NCBI RefSeq assembly: GCF_020360975.1
Contig: NW_025408670.1
Coordinates: forward strand, 4,092,001 to 4,156,000
Reading direction: 5' to 3'
DNA: 64,000 bases
From: Hirsutella rhossiliensis
Taxonomy: Eukaryota > Ascomycota > Sordariomycetes > Hypocreales > Ophiocordycipitaceae
Positions 12,501 to 21,642 of this stretch are shown here, piece after piece (position 1 is the stretch's first letter; each line of letters opens with the position of its first letter). Under the pieces are notes generated by a model. It was not told the DNA's origin. It saw only the letters and a program-made list of their open reading frames with translations, and did not search any database. The position numbers were made by a program, and so were the translations under genes.

Positions 12501-13923
12501 ATTAGGTTTACGCCTAGATTATTTAGAAACCTTTTCTACGACAGTAAGACCCGAATCTATTAGAATGCTACTTATAATAGCTATTTCTAATAATTATACT
12601 CTACTATAATACGATATAAAAAATGCCTTTATATATACCGAAATAGATACGGATATTTATATAAAAATCCCTATATGCTACGAAGAGCTAATACTTAAAG
12701 ACTGGTTTAATAAAAACTAATATAAGTATAATATTAGCTATTTACAGTTTCTAGAGCTATATAAAAAGAAAAGGCTAGTAGCAAAATTAAAGAAAGCATT
12801 ATACGGCCTTAAATAAAGCCTAAAGCTCTAGTATAACTATCTTAGCTCTATATTAGCTAAGATAGGATTTTCGGCCCTTCCTATAGACGAAGGGGTATTT
12901 ATAAATACGCAATATAAAATTGCGATAGCAATCTACGTAGATAACCTCCTAATAATAGGGCCTAATAGAGGTATAATAAATAGTCTGCTTAAAAAAGTAG
13001 CAGATTATATAAAGGTTCAGCCTCTAGGCGAACTAAAAGACTTCTTAGGAATATATATAATTATAAACTAGAGCAGAAAGGAGATATTTATATCCTAGGA
13101 AAAATATACTCGTAATAAAATACGAGAATATAATAAAGAAGACTTAGGGACTTCTAATACGCCTACTATAGTAAGAGTAAAGCTAAAAAAGGCTACTATA
13201 ACGCCTTTATAAAAAGAAATCCTTATTTACTAAAGGGAAATAGGGGCTCTATTATATCTAGCTATAATAAGCAGGCTAGACATTTTATATACTGTTATTT
13301 CCTGCGCTAGATTTGCTTCTAAACTAGATAATACGTATTTTAAAGCGTTAAATACTATCTAGAAATATTTACATAAATATCCTAACCTAGGGATAATTTA
13401 TTATTATAATATCCCTTATACTTATAATTTTATAAAAGGTTATTCCGACGCTAGCTAGGCGTCTAACCTTATAGATAGAAAATCCGTTTCCGGATACTGT
13501 TTCTATATTTATAAAAATATTATAAGTTAGGCCTACTAGAAGCAAAAATCTATAGCCCTATTAACCTACGAAGCTGAATTTATTGCCCTTAGGGAGGCTA
13601 ATAAAGAAGCTTTATATCTAAATCGGCTATTTTATACGATAAATAATAGCTTGTCTATTAAAATTCCTAATACTATACCTCCTATCTTAACGGATAACGA
13701 GGCAGCTATTAAATTAGCTGAAAATCCGGAATTTTATAAAAAGACAAAGCATATAGACATTGCCTACTTCTATACCCGAGAAAATATTAGGGAAAAGAAG
13801 ATTCGGATTTTCTATATTAAATCCGAAGATAATATTGCCGATATATTTACTAAGGAACTAAGAAGAGAAAAATTCTTTAAGTTCCGAGAGCTTCTTTCTC
13901 TTAGGGAATTAAAAGAGCCTTAA
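9530..13923 (+). pseudogene. copia-2 gag-pol polyprotein, RIP-inactivated
   Basis: Domains in order: gag with AKEAWDRLKNLYNP near 9765; zinc knuckle near 10161 (CTYYKRKGHLVKDC, second Cys now Tyr); aspartic protease near 10630 (FIYDTGATRYIVSEKK); integrase HHCC region near 11060-11210 with His/Cys to Tyr changes, then the rve core near 11270-11640 (FLDIGIRYLEISLI, FSDNAKEF, GVIERINRTI); RT near 12400-13060 with AIYVDNLLIIGP at about 12931 (YVDD now YVDN); RNase H near 13440-13923 (YSDAS, TKHIDIAYFY, ADIFTKEL). Stops replace Gln and Trp throughout. The order integrase before RT defines Ty1/copia. Confidence 0.9.
13651..13923 (+). pseudogene. copia-2 RNase H C-terminal fragment, open for 90 codons
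   Basis: The last open part of the copia-2 polyprotein, ending at a TAA that is probably the original stop. Motifs typical of copia RNase H are intact: LTDNEAAIKLAENP with the Asp of the active site, KKTKHIDIAYFYTREN with the conserved His, and DNIADIFTKEL near the end. The apparent TTG start is internal to the polyprotein. The equivalent stretch of copia-1 (reverse, 1030-1260) reads nearly the same with several substitutions. Confidence 0.85.
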
Positions 13924-14307
13924 AAAGAAAAGCTTATATCCCCTTAATAGAGGTTTTTTAGCTATCTTTTGCTTTCTTAGCTTTTCCTCTATATATAACT
14001 AATAGGTTTTTCCTTTAAAAAGGTTTCCTATTAATAAAAAACAACTTATAAAAATAGGGTTTTTCCTTATTAAAAGGTTTCCTATAATAATAACTCTATA
14101 AGGCTTTTCCTTATAAAGGTTTGCCTAAAAAGAGGAGAAATAATTATAACTATAACTAGGATTTTTCCTACTAAGGTTTTTCCTAGAAAGGGTTTTAAAA
14201 TTTTCCCTTATATTCCTATTATACACCTTATTCTTAATAAGGATAATTCTACTATAAAAGAAATAACTAGTAAAGAGCACTATTTACCTAGTACTCTTTA
14301 AGGAGGC
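13924..14307 (+). other. copia-2 3' non-coding region and polypurine tract
   Basis: No coding signal. It contains repeated aggtttttcct-like motifs (for example near 13948, 14008, 14022, 14055, 14073, 14108, 14160 and 14177), as in copia-1. The polypurine tract taaggaggc ends at the 3' LTR boundary (about 14299-14307). Confidence 0.65.
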
Positions 14308-14967
14308 TATAAGAATATACCTTTATATTCCTATTTTACTATTATAAAGAAATAACAGGCATAGGGAGGCTTTATAGAATAAGCTAGTAAAAAGGGGACA
14401 AAGACCTCTACTAGATAACTATACCTTCCTCTAGGAAAAGGGTCAGGATAAGCCTATCCTTACAAACAAAAATATGCATAAAATGCATAAGTCAATTACG
14501 AGCAGAACGGATACCCTATTGCCTATTTTGGCCTAGCGGTTCCGAAGATATCCGCGATACGAGAATAGGTAGGGCATAGAACATTCTAGTTAAATCCACT
14601 ACTTATACTAGAACCCATAGTCTTACGTTAACCATCACGCTATAATTAGACCACCTACTAAGTTAGGAAGATATACTATAGATAGAGCTTTTTAAGCACT
14701 ATAGAATGTGCTAGAAAGCTAACTAATTGGTCTACTAGTAGGCGAGCAATAGTCTATAAAAAGACGAAGGATTTCCCTAGGAGTAGTAGATAGAATAAGC
14801 AAGTTTATAAGTATCTTTTACAACGCTATTCTTTTAATATATTATTCAGCCCCTTATATACTTGTTATAAATTCTAGACGAAATCCTACCCTATACTCCT
14901 TCGACCGATCTTTCCGCTTACGTTATCGATTACCCGATTCTACGCTTATTACTTATACCTTCTTATA
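14308..14967 (+). repeat. copia-2 3' LTR (660 bp)
   Basis: Same ends as 8764-9461 but shorter by about 38 bases. It is followed by gttat, the second copy of the target duplication. Confidence 0.92.
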
Positions 14968-15460
14968 GTTATAAACTTTATTTATAGCCGGCTAAGGAAG
15001 AAGTAAAAGGACTCTAGCTTACCGTCTTAAGTCGGCTAAGGGAGCGGCTTTTACGTTAGTAGTATTACCGCTATAACCAGCGTTACGGAGGTTATAGGGG
15101 TTAAAGCTAGTCTCGTAGACGGCTCCCTTAGTATAGCGAGAACCTCGTCCTTCTCGCTAGCTATCGCGCTTCTAATCGCTTCTAGGATAGCTACGATACT
15201 TCCTATCTATCTAGGGAGGGGCGGAGTGCTTCCTTAAGGGGGAGGCGCCCTCTCCGGAGAGATATCTATTAGATCTATTAGTTAATAGCTTATACTACTA
15301 TAGAGTAGGCAAAGGTATAGGTATAGGTACCGTCCGTAGGATAATATTAATAAGCTATATAGAGCTCTTTTATACGCGGCTAGCCTATATATATATATAT
15401 AGGATCCGGCCCTCTATACGTAACTATATAGCTTAAGCTATAGCCTAAGCTTATAACCTA
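14968..15460 (-). pseudogene. gypsy-A 5' end: start of gag and upstream leader
   Basis: Reverse-strand reading of 15200-14970 gives a gag-like frame (EAIRSAIASEKDEVLAILRE, then QDGKLESFYFFLSRL), typical of the N-terminal half of fungal gypsy gag. It stops at the copia-2 target site and resumes at 8763. From about 15250 to 15460 there is no coding signal; a short TA repeat lies near 15391-15406. This part may include the 5' LTR, but no partner repeat is in the window to prove it. Confidence 0.55.
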
Positions 15461-15479
15461 TAATAGTTAAAGACTCTTA

Positions 15480-17185
15480 TACCTAGCTAGTTATTATTAA
15501 GCTTCTTATAGTAGTAGTAGTCCTTATACTCCTTATAAGTCTTAGGTTACTCCCTCTTATACCTTATATACTATCTTAAAAGGGTCTTATTATTCCTACT
15601 ATAATAATAAGGTAAATATTACTACTAATAAGTTAAGCTAAGATTATAGTTTAAGGGCTAGTTATTAGCTCTATCTTAATTTAGTTTTAAGTTAGGTCTT
15701 ATTTAGTTATAGTCTTTTAGTAATAAGTCTTATTTTATAACTATTAAAGCTAGCTTAGTTAAGTTATATTAGTTCTATTTAGTCTATAGTTTAAGTAGCG
15801 AGGTTTACGCTTAGTTTAAGTTTAGTTCGGTTAATACTATAGTCCTATTATTATAAGTTATCTCCCTTTCTTAGATCGCCTTAATAAGGGAAGTAGTTAG
15901 CTAAGGTAGTCTTAGTTAAGGCTACTTTATTTCTAGCGCGACCTTAGTCTTATTATCTAGTATATCTATATATAGCCTTTAAGCTAGGTCGAATTAATAG
16001 AGCTTACTTAAGTAAAGGAACTATTACGCTAGCAACGCTACTATCTTTTTCCTTTAAAGGCCTACTCTTATATTACTTATATCCTAGGCCTATATTAAGA
16101 GGGACTCCCTTACCTCCTTTATTAATAAATAGTTAATTATCGTATAGTAAATAGTCTTTTATTTTTATTTATAGGTATATATTAGTAAGACTATACTAAG
16201 GACCTATTAGTTAAAGAGGAAGTTATTAAGCCCGATCTTTCTTATATATATCTAAGTAATTACTATACTAATATACTTAAGGAGGCCTTTATAATAGTTT
16301 AGCGTTATTACTTTATTAAATTATAGTAGGAAGTTAGTAGGGTAGAGGGTAGTTTAGTATTATTAGATCGCGTTTTTCTTAGCGCTCTATTAAGCGGCCT
16401 ATTCCTTATTTAGCCTTTTAAGCGACTTAGCTTTATTTAAGAGGTCGTTTAATCCTATCTAGCTCTAGACCCCTCTTATCTCCTTTATAAGGGGGAGCCT
16501 ACTAAGTAGTAGCGCCGCTAAGGGCCTATACTCTCTCTAGTATCGCCTCTTCTTAAGTATACTTATAACCGCGTTAAATACGCGTTAAATTTAGCTTAGG
16601 AGCTATAAATCCTTTAACCTTTAAAGGGTATTTATTATTCTATAGTTTAAGTAGAGGTTAATTAAGGGCACCTATACCTTTACTTTTACTTAGTAAACTA
16701 AGGTCGCGTAGTAGGCGCCTATTACTACTTAGAGGTAAGCTAACTAGTCCTATACTAGGTCCCGCGTAATCCTATATAGTTTCCCGCTTATAAGCGTTAT
16801 CTTATAAAATATAACTATAGTATAAGAGATTAAGAACTAAATAATTACCTTATTATAGACTTCCTTAGTATATAGTAAGGTATAGCCTTATATAAACGCT
16901 ATAAGCTTAGTTAGGGCTATAGTTTAGCGCTTTATCTTTACTTAGAGCTATTTTAAGTATACCTTTTAATATAGTTTCTAGTATACTTAAACCCTTAGTA
17001 AGCGGGCCTCCTAAACTAGTATTACTACGTTAGTCTTAATATAGACTAGTATCGTTATTACTTATCTCCTTTATATAAAGTATATTAACTTACTCTTTTA
17101 TAGTTTAAAAGTAACTATAAACTTAGCCGCTTACTTTATATATACCTTTTAAGCCTCCTTTAAGTATACTATTATTATTACGGGA
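15480..17185 (-). pseudogene. LINE-B 3' part: end of reverse transcriptase and C-terminal zinc region, RIP-degraded
   Basis: The reverse strand from 17185 reads as the thumb end of a fungal LINE RT: a YLKEA...AAKFI...KSKLIYFI stretch, a degraded LLRVQVYQKLYQK stretch (usual form LGVWVDxKLxWK), TIALTKLIAF, then VVIGAYYATLVYQVKVKVQVP (usual form AI-GAYRTTP-R-LEVEAQVPP). Near 16300-16100 a degraded Cys-rich end reads IGLNNFLFNQQV...IYTYKQKQ. It joins the RT palm at 25749-28822 across later insertions. From about 15900 to 15480 only non-coding AT-rich sequence is seen, probably the LINE 3' region. Gln/Trp stops are frequent. Confidence 0.75.
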
Positions 17186-17508
17186 CACCCTACGGTCGAT
17201 AATCTAGGTACCTATAACGATATCGGCCTTCCTTAGGGAAGTTACCCCTAACTCCCTAAGGCTCCTCGTAGAAGAAGGAACCTAGAAGCTACCGGGCAAA
17301 CTCTAGGAAATTACCTAGAAATCCTAGAAATAATAACTAAGCGGATTATACGGACGTTTTATAGAGATTTCCCCTAGGGATATATTATATAGGGAATATA
17401 CTACGATTTCCTAAGTAATAATAGCTCCTTAAGGATTATACCGATATTTCCCTAAGAAGTTACTATAAGAATATAGCGGGGAAATTATAGAGAAATACCT
17501 ATGCCTAC

Positions 17509-17685
17509 TATAAGGGCTTTTGCCCTATATAGGCCTAGACTAAGGTCTAGGCTAAGTCTATATATAAGCGGCCTCCGCGCCTATATAGGCTAGGCCTATA
17601 CTTCTCTTCCTTTTCCTTTTTATAGATTATTAACCTTCTTTTAATAGACTATACCTAAGCCTACGCTTTTACCTACTCTATAATA
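17509..17685 (+). repeat. gag-only element 5' LTR (177 bp)
   Basis: Begins tataagggctttt and ends ctctataata; equal in length to the copy at 19205. It contains a palindrome-rich core around ctatataggcctag. Confidence 0.88.
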
Positions 17686-17759
17686 GTATAATCTACCCTT
17701 TATTTTACCCTCTCTATATCCCTATATATAGAATAGCTATTTTTAGCTACCTTTAAAGC

Positions 17760-18683
17760 CAACGTTTAATTACCTAGTCTAGTTAAACCGCCTACGCCGG
17801 TATATACGTACGCGAAATATCTATACTCCTATAGTTATAAAATTAAGGCGAACGTAATACTTAGTTCGCCTAGGCAATCGAGAGCCTCTTATAATAGTAG
17901 GGCTCCGTATAACTAAGAGCGGTACTACTATACCTTAGTAAGTTTAATAGCTCCTTTATAGAGCTCGAGCTATAGCTACTTTATATAGAAGCAAAGCTCT
18001 ATACCGATAGCGCCGTAATAAGGGATATCCGCGCCTAATTTAACTATCTTTACGCGAGCCTATCCCTACGCCTATAAAGGTATCTCTTACCGTTTACGCG
18101 TACTAGTATAAATAGACTAGCCGACCTCCTCGCAAAGCTCTATACTAATTACGGCGAACCTAACGTAGCTAAGTCGGTAGGCTAGGAGCTTATAACGCTC
18201 TATTAAAAGCGGAGTAAAGCTATTCCGGCCTACCTTATATAGTTCGAAGAGGTACTTTATTAAGTAGACGTATATAGCTAGCCCGACGTAGTAAAGTATA
18301 ATTGCCTCGTTATAAGCTTAAATTCGGATTAGCGTACCTATCTAAGTAAAAGGTCCGTACTACTAGATATATATACCGATCTCGTCTACCTTCTTCGCGA
18401 GCTTAGTAATAATAAGTTTCTTTTTTTATCTTCTTCTATAGTATAAGAAGAGGATAACGCTAGTAATACTATAGATATCTCTATCTCCGCTTTAAGGACT
18501 AAGGATAGAAAGAGGTAGCAATAGGAGGGTCGCTATATAGGCTACGGCAGTAAATCCTATTAGTTTTTAAAGTGCCTACGCTAGGAAGCGCGGGTAAACA
18601 TACTCTAAGTAGTAGAGGGGCGCACGTACTAAGACGGAAAGGAGGTTAGGTTCGACGATAGCGACTCTAGCAACGAGTAATCT
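17760..18683 (+). pseudogene. gag-like protein of the short LTR element, RIP-degraded
   Basis: A forward frame runs to a TAA near 18681 and is interrupted almost only at codons expected for Gln or Trp. It reads FNYLYASLSLRL, NRLADLLAKLYTNYGEPN, AYLI(Q)FEEVLY, SDPN-type helices and then SALRTKDRKR. A zinc knuckle follows near 18532-18575 as YIGYGSKSYQFLKC, which fits C-x2-C-x4-H-x4-C with two Cys and the His turned to Tyr. It ends in an acidic tail, RFDDSDSSNE. No pol domain follows; 18684-19204 shows no frame I recognise. The gag resembles retrotransposon gag by layout only. Confidence 0.7.
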
Positions 18684-19204
18684 TAGTAACGCCTCTATAG
18701 GCTTTATCGGCGTCCCCTCGCGTGCGGTAGTAGCTACTATATAGACGGGACGTATGCCTATAGCGACCGAAAAGGCGGCTAAGATATAGGAAGGCCGCTA
18801 ATATAATATAACTATAGTAAAAGGGAGTGCCCGTATAGCCCTATATAGGAGGGAGCGGAGCCTTATATACCGGAGTACTATCCCCTACGTTACGGTACTA
18901 GGAGCTACTACTATACGCCGATATAAGGGGGGCGGGATACTATAAGCTTACCGAAGCTAGCTACGCGCCGTTCTACGTGCCTCCGCTCCTTAGCTAGAAG
19001 TACTAAAGCCTAACTCTTAGGGCGCGGCCCCTACTAATAATATAGTCTATCCGAGAAGCTCGCTTAGGAGGGTATTATATATTATTTGCTAACGTTTTTT
19101 CCGCGACTAGGCGTATATAGTCCGCGCGAGGGTTCCGTCCCCCTAGGCGCGGTATTAGGTATTATTTAAAGGCGCGCCTCTTTAAAAGCTAGGTAGGGGT
19201 ATAA

Positions 19205-19381
19205 TATAAGGGCTTTTGCCCTATATAGGCCTAGACTAGGGTCTAGGCTAAGTCTATATATAAGCGGCCTCCGCGCCTATATAGGCTAGGCCTATACTTC
19301 TCTTCCTTTTCCCCCTTATAGATTATTAACCTTCTTTTAACGGACCGTACCTAAGCCTACGCCTTTACTTACTCTATAATA
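19205..19381 (+). repeat. gag-only element 3' LTR (177 bp)
   Basis: Partner of 17509-17685. It is preceded by a purine-rich stretch (aggtaggggtataa), a plausible polypurine tract, and followed by the target duplication cctac. Confidence 0.88.
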
Positions 19382-19754
19382 CCTACCTAGGGAAAATACT
19401 AGGAAATGCCGCTAATACGCCGTACTACTATCGCACGATTATAAGGTTAAGATATTACTCGGTTAAAACCCTAAGTAAGGTCTTACGCTCGCTATAGTAT
19501 ATATAGAAGATAGAGAACCTACTAGATCTTAGGCGGGTAAAGAAGAATATAGATAGTTATTACTACTCTTACTTTAACTTATAAGACTAATAGCTAGTCT
19601 ATATTTAACGCGCGTAATAACGTATAGTAGCTAGTCTATATAATACGTTTAATTATATACGGTAGCTAGTCCGTTTAATTACCTATTAGACCTATACTAG
19701 ATCCGGGCAAACGGTAAGGTTAACGTACTAGCCCTATACTAAGGGACTAGTACT

Positions 19755-19771
19755 TAATAATTATTATAGCC
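19755..19771. repeat. LINE-A target duplication, left copy
   Basis: taataattattatagcc, repeated exactly at 25732-25748. The left few bases could equally belong to the TAA tail at the other end, so the certain duplication is the last 13 bases or so. Confidence 0.85.
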
Positions 19772-19898
19772 ACCTTCCTTTGTCATCACACTTTCTTGGC
19801 ATGCAATTGTTAAGAAAGTGGCACAATTTCTACCAATTTGCTTAACACGTGCACGACAACCTCTGTAGCCGCGCTCTGCGCTGGCTTCGGCTGCGGCC

Positions 19899-21314
19899 AT
19901 GGCATCTGCCACGAGCTCGCATGCCAGCTCGGATCCCTTTGATCTGGGTGCTCATACCCCGCCTAACCTTGCTCGCTTAGCCCGTGCATCTCAGCTGCGA
20001 AATAGTTCTCCCATTGTGACCCGTCCCATTGGTCTCTCTTCAGCATTCCGGCGGCCGGCAGCAACGCCGTCGTCGCCCCTCATCCGCCTGTCCAATGCCG
20101 CCGCTACGGAAGGAGCGCGGCGTGAACCCGTCCCGAGCCTGCCCGGCACCACCGAGACCGACGTGCTCCAACCGGTGTCTATCATTGATGCAGCTAACAA
20201 ACTCGCCGGCGACGAAACCGATGCCCACAACGCCAAAATGACGGTTTTTCGGGCCTTCTGCGAATCATTCGAGCAGACTGCGAAGCAATTCACATCTGGT
20301 CTCGAACACAGCTTCGCAGAGCACTTCTCCAACCGTTTTCTCGACCTCTGGAGGCAGACGCCCTCCGATCTCCGACTCGCATCTGCGCCGACGTACAGCA
20401 GCGTGGCCGCCGGTCGCACCGCAAGCCAGCGGCCATGTGGCCACTCTCCCACGGCCGCTGCAGCCCCGCAACAAGAGCCACAACAGCCAATTTCCCGTCT
20501 CCAGGGACGACCAATCCCCGCCCGCCGAAAGAAGACCTCCGGGTTTTGTGCGACTCCCGCCGAAGCACCGGCGAGGGACCACAATAGCTACGCAATCCGG
20601 ACCCACATTGCCGCCAAAGTCGGCATCGACCTTCACCAAGTCCCAGCCGCTTTCAAGGTGAACTCCGGATGGGCCATCAGAACAACAGATGCGACCATTC
20701 GGGATCTTATCGTCCAACGACAGTCAGAGTGGTCCCAAGACATGGGCGCGACAGATGTAGAAATCAGCCAGAGATGGTACACCTACGCCGTGGCAAACTG
20801 CCCCTATATTCTTACCGACCTACAGGGGAAAGAATTGGACTACGAGCCAGCCGCCAAAGATGAAATCGCCTGCCAGACCGGCCTCAAACCCATCAGGGTG
20901 CGCCCCGCCAGGCGCAAGCCGAACGACCCCCTGACCTGTACCTTGATTGTCTCATTCCTCGAACCGACTGATAAGCCCTGGAGGCTGTTTGGATCCAGTC
21001 GGCTCGCCCAATACATTGAGAGATCTAGCCTGCCCAGCCAGTGCGACAAGTGCTGGGACTTTCACGCCCGACACACCTGCGACCGACAAGCATCCTGCAA
21101 GCGGTGCGGACGGCGCGGCCACGACGCGGAAGCTTGCGTGGCCCTCGAGCGGTGCGCGAACTGCCTTGGGCCCCACGCCGCAGACTTTGCGAAGTGCCCT
21201 GCGCGCCCGAAGCGATCACACGGCGTCATTCGCCGTCTGACGAGAGAAGATCTCGCGTCCGAGAGCTGGGCGCTCAACTGTCCGCCCGGCGAAAGGAACA
21301 ATACGAAAGAGTAG
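19899..21314 (+). CDS. LINE-A ORF1: gag-like nucleic-acid-binding protein with zinc knuckles
   Basis: The 471-codon open frame starts at ATGGCATCTGCC, 127 bases after the element's 5' end. The N-terminal 230 residues are Ser/Ala/Pro-rich and low in structure. Residues 240-370 form an RRM-like/ORF1 core. Residues about 381-435 carry three Cys/His clusters (CDKCWDFHARHTC, CKRCGRRGHDAEAC, CANCLGPHAADFAKC), typical of LINE ORF1 proteins that bind element RNA. A frame change near 21259 probably cuts the protein short: the neighbouring frame continues as VRELGAQLSARRKEQYERV and, past an in-frame TAA at 21377, to PTKKRRIIEDSVSP and a TGA at 21644-21646. The original protein was thus about 580 residues and ended on the ORF2 start. 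Confidence 0.88.
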   Translation: MASATSSHASSDPFDLGAHTPPNLARLARASQLRNSSPIVTRPIGLSSAFRRPAATPSSPLIRLSNAAATEGARREPVPSLPGTTETDVLQPVSIIDAANKLAGDETDAHNAKMTVFRAFCESFEQTAKQFTSGLEHSFAEHFSNRFLDLWRQTPSDLRLASAPTYSSVAAGRTASQRPCGHSPTAAAAPQQEPQQPISRLQGRPIPARRKKTSGFCATPAEAPARDHNSYAIRTHIAAKVGIDLHQVPAAFKVNSGWAIRTTDATIRDLIVQRQSEWSQDMGATDVEISQRWYTYAVANCPYILTDLQGKELDYEPAAKDEIACQTGLKPIRVRPARRKPNDPLTCTLIVSFLEPTDKPWRLFGSSRLAQYIERSSLPSQCDKCWDFHARHTCDRQASCKRCGRRGHDAEACVALERCANCLGPHAADFAKCPARPKRSHGVIRRLTREDLASESWALNCPPGERNNTKE

Positions 21315-21642
21315 AACGATCCGAGCAGCCCGAACGGGATGCCACCTGCTCGCCGGGTGGTGTCACCGAAAGACAGTAACGCCTGGGCCTGACAGGAAGA
21401 CCGCCTCGGAATCGACGCACCTCACCCCCGACCTCAAGTGCTGCCCGGGACGACGGACAGCAAGCCCAACCTCATGACGAAGCCCCACGGCGCGGTAGCG
21501 AATCGACCCTAAGCTCGACCAGGACCGTAACCCCGCCTTCCGTCATGATGGCCTCGGCACCCAAACCTCCGGGTGGAGGCCAACGACACAGATCTGCTTC
21601 TCCTACGAAGAAGCGACGCATCATTGAGGACTCTGTCTCTCC

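Larger units (their letters stand above)
8764..14967 (+). mobile_element. copia-2: full-length Ty1/copia LTR retrotransposon, RIP-degraded
   Basis: LTRs at 8764-9461 and 14308-14967 flank a forward gag-pol region. The element is bounded by a perfect 5-bp target duplication gttat (8759-8763 and 14968-14972). The 5' LTR has about 38 bases (around 8849-8890) that the 3' LTR lacks. A primer-binding site follows the 5' LTR and a purine tract precedes the 3' LTR. The proteins are close relatives of copia-1, but the LTRs are a different family. It sits in the gag region of gypsy-A. Confidence 0.93.
17509..19381 (+). mobile_element. short gag-only LTR element (TR-GAG/LARD-like), 1873 bp
   Basis: Two 177-bp direct repeats (17509-17685 and 19205-19381) are flanked by a perfect 5-bp duplication cctac (17504-17508 and 19382-19386). 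The 1.5-kb interior encodes only a gag-like protein with a zinc knuckle and no protease, integrase or RT, so it must be mobilised in trans. LTR differences are mostly transitions, consistent with RIP. Plant elements of this design have been called TR-GAG. Confidence 0.85.
17186..19754. other. unclassified ~690-bp insertion in LINE-B, itself split by the gag-only element
   Basis: LINE-B is continuous between 25749 (reading ...PNKAIIIIKY) and 17185 (reading ...IIIVYLKEA) once this segment is removed. The inserted sequence is 17186-17508 plus 19387-19754. Candidate long target duplications flank it: AATAATTATTAAGTAC and AATAATAATAGTATAC on the reverse strand. Its right-hand part has three copies of a tagctagtc motif near 19590, 19628 and 19670. 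No coding frame or LTR was recognised. A SINE-like or 5'-truncated LINE insertion ending in a TAA run is possible but unproven. Confidence 0.4.

Noticed and set aside
15391..15406. A TA dinucleotide run as a possible origin or microsatellite locus
   Set aside because: It is very short and expected in RIP-degraded sequence.
17186..19754. A single large LTR or TIR element spanning this region
   Set aside because: The outer ends do not match as direct or inverted repeats; only the inner 177-bp LTR pair is supported.
19991..20717. Reverse-strand ORFs of 197 and 150 codons over LINE-A ORF1
   Set aside because: They are shadows of the GC-rich ORF1 frame, with no domain and composition typical of antisense reading.
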